Positions 57,932-64,000 of a DNA stretch of 64,000 nt are shown in pieces. This stretch comes from Bacteroidales bacterium (GTDB lineage: Bacteria > Bacteroidota > Bacteroidia > Bacteroidales > VadinHA17): assembly GCA_016715075.1 (NCBI GenBank), contig JADKBK010000008.1, forward strand, positions 62,001 to 126,000. The letters run 5' to 3'. The first letter of the stretch is position 1. Each line of letters starts with the position of its first letter. The notes under the pieces were generated by a model. The model did no database searches. It had not been told where the DNA came from and worked only from the letters and a program-made list of their open reading frames with translations. The position numbers and the translations under genes were made by a program.

Positions 57932-58423
57932 ATGACGAGTAAAGGAGAAATACTGGCAGCAATTCTGAAAAACTTCAGAAATTGTTATTTTTTCCTGCAT
58001 AACACAAGAGAAGCAGATATCGTGGAAAAAATTATGAATGAAGGCTTTATCTTTGAAAATCAGCTGGTGCATTCAACTGACCGGGTTAATCCTAATGAAC
58101 CTATTGAGATTACATATTTTCTGTTCCAGAGGAAAGATTATGGCTCGTACACTATTGTAATTGCTATTCCCAGGATTACCTATGAAGGCTATTCTGCTCT
58201 TTCCTCCAGGAATGCAGTGAGCATTGAAGAGGTTATGACAATTGCCGATCCTTATTTCAGCGACAATGACGAACTTATGTTTACGGTTTCTCCAAAGCAT
58301 GTCCTGGGATATTTCAATAATAAAACGAGTGAGTTTTTCCAGAATGGCAACTGGGATCCGTTTTTCAACAACTCCAGATCAAAGTCACAAAAGAAGAGAA
58401 GTTCCAGGCACGGAAGAAAATGA
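57932..58423 (+). CDS. Conserved hypothetical protein with basic C-terminus
   Basis: A 163-residue soluble protein of unknown function. The body has alternating strands and helices (EITYFLFQRKDYGSYTIVIAIPR) and no transmembrane or signal segment. The C-terminal 16 residues are strongly basic (SRSKSQKKRSSRHGRK), which may bind nucleic acid. I do not recognise a family. It has its own promoter and is divergent from the znu operon. Confidence 0.7.
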   Translation: MTSKGEILAAILKNFRNCYFFLHNTREADIVEKIMNEGFIFENQLVHSTDRVNPNEPIEITYFLFQRKDYGSYTIVIAIPRITYEGYSALSSRNAVSIEEVMTIADPYFSDNDELMFTVSPKHVLGYFNNKTSEFFQNGNWDPFFNNSRSKSQKKRSSRHGRK

Positions 58424-58519
58424 CCATTTATAGTGCGCAAATATCTGTATATCAAAGCGTATCATAATCTTCCGGCTATTTTCCTGACTCTTCAAAAATA
58501 AATAATACCAATTTATACG

Positions 58520-60139
58520 ATGAGGAAAATATTTAGAAAGCTGTTTAACCTGATAATATTCCTGAGTGTCTTCCACTTGACGATAGATGCCCAAAATCAA
58601 TATACAGGTTATAACTCTATGGTTAACAGGATCCGGGCTCTCTCTGATAAGTACCCCAAGGCATGTTCCGTCAGATCACTGATTAAAACAGAGGGAGGAA
58701 AGGAGATATGGTTAATCACGATCGGATCGGGAAAAATGGATTCCAAACCCGGTATTGTAATAGCCGGAGGAGTGGAAGGAAGACATATTCTGGGAAGGGA
58801 GCTCGCCCTTGGAATGGCTTCTTCACTCTTAAAGGAATCGTCTTCTGTTGAAGTAAAAGAGCTTCTTGATAAAATAACTTTCTATATTTTGCCCGATTTA
58901 AGTCCCGATGCTTCGGAACAGTTCTTTTCTGAGATGAAGTATGAGAGGACCGGCAACGCAAGGGCTACAGATGAGGATCATGATTTTGTGACAGATGAAG
59001 ACGGATTTGAGGATCTTAATAAAGATGGTCTGATAACCCTGGTAAGAGTCGAAGACCCGGCCGGAAAATTCATAAAAAGCAGTGAAGACGATCGCATTAT
59101 GGCTGAGGCAGATCTTTCTAAAGGGCAATCAGGTAAATATCTTGTCTTTTCTGAGGGGATCGATAATGATAAGGACGGAAACTTCAATGAAGACGGACCG
59201 GGTGGTGTTGATTTCAACCGTAATTTTACCTTCAATTATGAATCGTTCGGACCTGAATCAGGAATGTATCCGGTATCTGAACCTGAAACCAGGGCTGCAG
59301 CTGATTTTCTCTTTGACAGATACAATGTATATGCTGTATTGACATTCGGTCCTCAGGATAATCTCGGGGAGCCTTTGAAATCTGCATCAGGCGGTGAAAA
59401 GAACGGGATCATCAAATCAATTCTGAAGGAGGATGAAGCTCTTAATAAACTTCTATCAGATAAATATCACGAAATCACAGGAATGACAGGGGCCCCTCCA
59501 TCAACAAAGAGAAAAGGAGATTTTTTTGAATGGGCTTATTTTCATTACGGAAGATATAGTTTCAGCACCCCTGGTTGGTGGTTCAGCGCCGAAAAAGATA
59601 AAAATGACGAGGTGGCATTCCTTAAATATGCTGAAAAGAATGGGAAGGGTGATGCTTTTATCCCATGGACTCCTGTTATTCATCCGGATTTTCCGGGGAA
59701 GAAAGCAGAAGTCGGAGGTATTAAGCCATTTATTTTGACAAACCCGCTGGCAGACTCTCTGGATGTCATTATAATGAGAAATTACAATTTCATTAAGGCT
59801 GTTGCCTCCATGCATCCTGAACTTGAATTCCTTGATATTAATGTTGAAAATCAGGGGGAAGGGATTCAAAGGATTTCACTCAAACTGCACAACAGCGGAA
59901 TTTTTGCAACCAGTCCGAAGATCGGAGAAGAGAATATGTGGACCAGAGTGATGAGAATAACTGCAGAGACATCAGACGGACAAAGCATTATAAGCGGTCA
60001 GAAAGTTCAAAAGGTGGAACGGCTGGAAGGCAATCAGTCTGCAGAATTCAGTTGGCTCATAAGCGGAAAGGGATCTGTTAAGATTACTGCCGGAGCCCTG
60101 AATACAGGAACAGTATCTACGACTATTGAACTCAGGTAA
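58520..60139 (+). CDS. M14-like protein lacking the metal ligands (probable pseudopeptidase)
   Basis: A 539-residue secreted protein with a signal peptide (residues 1-24) and the M14 carboxypeptidase fold. Alignment to the next gene without gaps across KPG-x5-GxxxxxxxLGRELAL shows that the zinc HxxE (HSVE in the neighbour) is EGRH here, so both ligands are changed. The third ligand region SFHNYGG is TFGPQDN, and the catalytic Glu region is absent, while the substrate-binding NR (DFNRN) is kept. Calcium-type inserts TDEDGFEDLNKDG and DNDKDGNFNEDG are present. It is likely a non-catalytic binding partner, but that is inferred. Confidence 0.8.
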   Translation: MRKIFRKLFNLIIFLSVFHLTIDAQNQYTGYNSMVNRIRALSDKYPKACSVRSLIKTEGGKEIWLITIGSGKMDSKPGIVIAGGVEGRHILGRELALGMASSLLKESSSVEVKELLDKITFYILPDLSPDASEQFFSEMKYERTGNARATDEDHDFVTDEDGFEDLNKDGLITLVRVEDPAGKFIKSSEDDRIMAEADLSKGQSGKYLVFSEGIDNDKDGNFNEDGPGGVDFNRNFTFNYESFGPESGMYPVSEPETRAAADFLFDRYNVYAVLTFGPQDNLGEPLKSASGGEKNGIIKSILKEDEALNKLLSDKYHEITGMTGAPPSTKRKGDFFEWAYFHYGRYSFSTPGWWFSAEKDKNDEVAFLKYAEKNGKGDAFIPWTPVIHPDFPGKKAEVGGIKPFILTNPLADSLDVIIMRNYNFIKAVASMHPELEFLDINVENQGEGIQRISLKLHNSGIFATSPKIGEENMWTRVMRITAETSDGQSIISGQKVQKVERLEGNQSAEFSWLISGKGSVKITAGALNTGTVSTTIELR

Positions 60140-60164
60140 AAATTAACAGATCAAATCCTCACCG

Positions 60165-61886
60165 ATGAAAAAGATATTTTCGACAGCCGTCATTCTTGTA
60201 TTTTCACTGTTACTGCCGGTAGTTCTAATGGCTCAGAATGAAGAAATGTTTTACAGGGCGGCAGGGTCTCCTGAGAATCCGAAGATCCAGACCTCCTGGA
60301 ATAAGTACTACACCAACCAGGGAATTGCTGACCTATGCAAAAAGCTGGTAAAGGCCTATCCCGGTCTTGTCACAATGGAAACGGCTGGTAAATCCTACCA
60401 GGGCCGTGATATTATTGTACTCACAATTACCGACAGGCAGACAGGCAAACCTGAACAAAAACCAGGTTTCTGGATTGACGGCAATATTCACTCTGTAGAG
60501 CTCCAGGGAAGCGAAATGGCGCTATATACTGCCTGGTACCTGTGTGAAATGTATAATGACAATGCCTTCATAAAGCAATTACTGAAGGATAAGACCTTTT
60601 ATATTGCCCCTACAATCAATCCTGATGCAAGGGAATACTTTACATCAGTCGGACTTCCTCCCAGATCAGGGCTGGTACCTACAGATAATGACCGCGATGG
60701 TCTTTTTGATGAGGACGGCTTTGATGATCTTAACAACGATAAGAATATCAATCAGATGAGGAGGAAAAACCCTCATGGTGATTACAAGGTCGATCCAAAG
60801 AATCCCCGCAGGCTCATTCATGTTGAACCTGGAGAGAAGGGCGAATATGAATTTCTCGGACCAGAGGGGATAGACAATGACGGTGACGGGCTGGTAAATG
60901 AGGATGGTCCCGGCGGATACGATGGAAACCGAGACTGGGGATTCAACTGGCAGCCTGAATATATTCAGGGTGGAGCAGGTAAATATCCGTTTTCACTTCC
61001 TGAAAATAATGCTGTAAGGGATTTTGTAATGAAGCACAGGAACATCACAGGGGCACAATCTTTTCATAATTACGGGGGAATGATTCTGAGAGGGCCCTCA
61101 TTAAAGGAGGGTGGAGCGGAAATCTATACTGATGAGGACGAGGAGGTGATAAACTCTATCGGCAAAAAAGGAGAACTGATATTGCCAGGTTATAAACTGC
61201 TAACTCTCTGGAAGGATCTTTATCCTGTTTTTGGAGGGGAACTCGACTGGTGGTATGGTGCTATGGGCTGTTTTGTCTATTCGAATGAACTATGGAACAG
61301 TTACCTGATGTTTTATGACACCACCAAAAACGACCCCTATGAGTTTGATAAGCTGTTGCTGTTCGAAGATGCCTTCATTCCCTGGCAAAAAGTCAGCCAT
61401 CCGGTATACGGAGAGATTGAAGTAGGAGGTTTCGGGAAGAATTTCGGCAGGCTTCATCCCGGCTTTATGCTGGAAACTGATGCTCACCGTAATGCAGCCT
61501 TCTGTATTTACAATGCCTTTCAGTCGCCAAAGCTGGAAATAACTGATGTTAAGGTCAGAAAAATTCCAGGTGGTCTGCAGGAGGTAACGGCAACAATTGA
61601 GAATACCCGGATGTTACCAACTCACTCAGGCAATAATCTGAAATTTAAAATTGATCCGCCAGATTATATTTCCCTTGAAGGTGGAACAGTTATTGCTGGT
61701 ATGATCGTTGAGGATAAGGATAATAACATCAACAGGGAGCAGAAGAAAAATCCCGGACGCCTTGAAATCAGGAATATTCCGGGATATAGTCATGTTGATG
61801 TCAAATGGATCGTAAAAGGTAGTGGAAATTACGCTATTAAGGCTGAAAGTGTAAAGGGTGGAGTGACCTCCTTTAAGGTTCTTTAA
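60165..61886 (+). CDS. M14 family zinc carboxypeptidase
   Basis: A 573-residue secreted protein with a signal peptide (residues 1-23). The zinc site is GNIHSVELQGSEMAL (HxxE, His at about residue 112), substrate Arg in GNRDWGFNW, third ligand His in AQSFHNYGG, and the catalytic Glu in FMLETDAHRN. Two acidic inserts (DNDRDGLFDEDGFDDLNNDK and DNDGDGLVNEDGPGG) look like calcium-binding loops. It is 25 bp after its inactive-looking paralog and likely co-transcribed. It should remove C-terminal residues from peptides outside the cytoplasm. Confidence 0.87.
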   Translation: MKKIFSTAVILVFSLLLPVVLMAQNEEMFYRAAGSPENPKIQTSWNKYYTNQGIADLCKKLVKAYPGLVTMETAGKSYQGRDIIVLTITDRQTGKPEQKPGFWIDGNIHSVELQGSEMALYTAWYLCEMYNDNAFIKQLLKDKTFYIAPTINPDAREYFTSVGLPPRSGLVPTDNDRDGLFDEDGFDDLNNDKNINQMRRKNPHGDYKVDPKNPRRLIHVEPGEKGEYEFLGPEGIDNDGDGLVNEDGPGGYDGNRDWGFNWQPEYIQGGAGKYPFSLPENNAVRDFVMKHRNITGAQSFHNYGGMILRGPSLKEGGAEIYTDEDEEVINSIGKKGELILPGYKLLTLWKDLYPVFGGELDWWYGAMGCFVYSNELWNSYLMFYDTTKNDPYEFDKLLLFEDAFIPWQKVSHPVYGEIEVGGFGKNFGRLHPGFMLETDAHRNAAFCIYNAFQSPKLEITDVKVRKIPGGLQEVTATIENTRMLPTHSGNNLKFKIDPPDYISLEGGTVIAGMIVEDKDNNINREQKKNPGRLEIRNIPGYSHVDVKWIVKGSGNYAIKAESVKGGVTSFKVL

Positions 61887-61902
61887 TTTTTCAATAGACT
61901 CA

Positions 61903-62601
61903 TTAATAAGCCTGAAGAGAAATTTTAAAATATCCTGTTGCTTTATTTGATGAAATAACAAATTTCCAGGCCCCTGCCTTGTCCTGATTCTCAGTCTCGG
62001 AGATTGAGAATGACTTTCTCCAGTTCAGATTCCCGAATTCGTCAATCACAACATCCGAATAGGTTTTGCCGCTGGGCATAACGATCTTGATCCTGATCTC
62101 CCCTGCCTTGCAGTCACCCATCACAGCCATCACTACTGAATTTGCTGTTTTTTCAACATCAAAAGTATACTCGCTTTTTAGTGTTTTTTCCTTTACTCTC
62201 CTGGAGAATTCCCATGATGTACTCTCATTGTCACCATCAAATGAATGGAAGTAGAATGGCTCATTTATCCCGGTAAAGACATCTGGCTCTTCAAAACGGA
62301 AGGATCTGTCAATTCTTTTCACATGTGCCCTGACTGCTTTATCTGCAATGTCAGAAGCTTCCACTTCAACCTCAACATTAATACTGTCAAGTGCTTCCTG
62401 TGCGTGCTGGAGCTGCTGTAAGGCATCTTCCTGTGCTCTCTTCTGATCTGCCATTGATTTTTTCTGCTCATCAATGGTCTTCTGTATCCTTATCTCCTTC
62501 TCCTGCTCCTCTTTGGTTTTATCCTGGGCATTAACCTGCTGCAGTGAAGAAGCAGATGCAAGAAGGAAAATTACAATTAAAAACAAAACTGATCTTTTCA
62601 T
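61903..62601 (-). CDS. Secreted coiled-coil protein, function unknown
   Basis: A 232-residue protein (start at 62601, MKRSVLFLIVIFLLASASSLQQVNA signal; a longer reading exists but the signal begins at this Met). Residues about 25-75 form a charged coiled coil (KEEQEKEIRIQKTIDEQKKSMADQKRAQ). The rest is predicted beta-rich, with FRFEEPDVFTGINEPFYF and VVIDEFGNLNWRKSF. I recognise no family. It is convergent with the M14 peptidase gene and divergent from the histidine kinase gene. Confidence 0.72.
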   Translation of the reverse strand: MKRSVLFLIVIFLLASASSLQQVNAQDKTKEEQEKEIRIQKTIDEQKKSMADQKRAQEDALQQLQHAQEALDSINVEVEVEASDIADKAVRAHVKRIDRSFRFEEPDVFTGINEPFYFHSFDGDNESTSWEFSRRVKEKTLKSEYTFDVEKTANSVVMAVMGDCKAGEIRIKIVMPSGKTYSDVVIDEFGNLNWRKSFSISETENQDKAGAWKFVISSNKATGYFKISLQAY

Positions 62602-62748
62602 GGTTGTCGTTTTTTTGAATTTTATATTGTAAAGATACACCCCGGTTCTTCTGCCTATTGTTAACACCGGGTTAACATCAGGTTAATGTTGGATCACCGC
62701 TGACTATCTAAGAATAAAATGAATAAATTTGAGGTGCAAAGATAAACT

Positions 62749-64000
62749 ATGAAGAAGAAAAATACCGTTTTACTCCTCGGGATCATTTCCATCCTCATCC
62801 TGATCTCTGTCCAGGCTTTTATAATAAAAGGCATCTGGAAACAGAAGGATGAGATGTTTGTCCTGAGATATACTTTGCGGTCGCAACAGGCGCTAAATTT
62901 TATTAACAGCCGGGTTCCTGACTTAGGTTTTGATACAGTCCGTTTCATTCTTGACAAGTATTCTGACAAGGCCGTAAACGACCTGAATGCAGTCAGCGAT
63001 TCATCAGAACTTGAAGGAAAGAAGAAAGAGATCTTTGATTTTTTCACTCAGGTTCTGAATAATGAACAGGATCTTTCAGGTTTGCTCTCGGGATATTTCG
63101 AAAGAAGGGGATTTGAGAAGAAATTCAATTTCAGTATAATAATTCACAACCTTGAGCTAATAGGCAATGACACCATAATCGTATATCACAGCCAGGATTT
63201 CAATAACCGGCAGGTACAGGAGAGGTTCGGGAAGACGCCTCTGTCCGAATTGTCAAAATCAATGATTCTTGTAAACGGATTCAGATGGGAAGACAATAAT
63301 TACAGGTTGTTCTTTGAGTATTATATTGACTTCTCTGATAAGCAGATACTGCTTCTCAAAGAGACAGCCATGTCATTTGCGCTCAGCATCTTCAGCATCA
63401 TTGTGGTAATAATAATTTTTATAGTCACATACAGGAATCTCAGGGAAGAAAAGAGGTTGTCGGATCTTAAGACAGACTTTATAAATAATATGACTCATGA
63501 ACTAAAAACCCCATTATCGACGATAACGGTCGCCGGTAAAACCCTTGAGCTGGAACAGATAAGGAAAAATGATGAAAAAATACTTGAGACTGCAAAACTG
63601 ATCGGGAAGCAGAGCATTCATCTTAACCAGCTCATAAATATGATCCTGGAGATAAGTATGTGGGAAAGAACGCAATTTGAACTCGATAAAAAACCAGCAG
63701 ATATTGAGGAAGTAATGGACGATATAATAGATTGTTTCCGGTCAGGTTGCGGAAACTGTGCATCAATTACCCAGGAAGTACAGCTTCAATGAGATCAGGG
63801 TTGACCTGGATATTGTCTATTTTACCACTATGATAAATAATCTCCTTTCAAATGCAGTTAAATATTCGGACAGGGAGCCTGAAATAAACGTAGAAGGTTT
63901 CGTAAAAGATGGCAGAGTGTCTGTATCTGTCAGCGATAACGGAATAGGAATATCCAAATCTGACCAGAGACATATCTTTGATAAATTCTACAGGGCTCAA
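62749..64000 (+). CDS. Sensor histidine kinase, partial and frameshifted
   Basis: The gene runs off the window. The N-terminus has a membrane helix (residues about 5-25), a periplasmic sensor region, a second helix at about 202-225, and HisKA with the phosphorylated His in NNMTHELKTPLSTI (about residue 250). The frame ends at 63792, but removing one base near 63777-63780 gives YSFNEIRVDLDIVYF and then the ATPase N and G1 boxes NNLLSNAVKYS and VSDNGIGISKSD. A complete kinase needs the part beyond 64000. No response regulator is visible within the window. Confidence 0.82.

Overview
The window looks like a chromosomal stretch from an anaerobic or facultative member of the Bacteroidota (Bacteroidales-like), probably uncultured. 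The reasons are AT-rich spacers, promoter boxes of the TTTG-N19-TAnnTTTG type, few strong Shine-Dalgarno sequences, and many lineage-typical families: TPR/PD40 envelope proteins, a GWxTD protein, M64 and M14 peptidases, SPOR proteins, and an ECF sigma factor beside a membrane-anchored beta-barrel protein. No phage, integrase, transposase or CRISPR array is visible, and most genes are housekeeping or envelope genes.

Layout. 0-8.2 kb: two paralogous TPR/PD40 envelope proteins, a GNAT acetyltransferase, rlmN, an EFR1-type flavodoxin-ferredoxin and an M3 peptidase. 8.5-14.6 kb: two tRNA-Ser genes (CGA and GCT), each followed by the same ~135-bp palindromic bidirectional terminator element. Between them lie nupC, a three-gene envelope operon with two L,D-transpeptidases, and a lipoprotein. 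14.7-17.8 kb: an OLD-like ATPase and a SpoIIE/PP2C phosphatase. 17.9-28.2 kb: rlmD, a lipase-like lipoprotein, an ABC-F ATPase, an acyl-ACP thioesterase, a GWxTD protein, rlmB, a transaldolase-family protein and an MscS channel. 28.3-30.1 kb: an M64 peptidase and a small membrane protein, with a MITE-like palindrome between them.

30.3-37.9 kb is the metabolic centre: a dihydroorotate-dehydrogenase-like gene followed by hdrC-hdrB-hdrA and four genes matching flxD, flxC, flxB and flxA. Together these suggest an NADH-dependent, flavin-based electron-bifurcating heterodisulfide-reductase-like complex. 38-42.7 kb: an ECF sigma factor with a probable anti-sigma partner, clpS, a TPR/SPOR protein, bcp and recA. 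43-51.9 kb: an S9 peptidase, miaA, a Yip1-like protein, smpB, a LOG-family protein, uvrA and a lytic transglycosylase. 52-57.9 kb: a sigma factor plus barrel protein, lpdA and a znuABC-type zinc importer. 58-64 kb: two adjacent M14-fold proteins (one appears to have lost all metal ligands), a coiled-coil secreted protein and a histidine kinase cut off by the window end.

Data quality: I find at least 15 one- or two-base indels that split ten otherwise intact-looking genes, several of them in homopolymers. The reading frames can be restored by eye, so these are more likely sequence or assembly errors than decay. Coordinates below give the restored genes where this applies.
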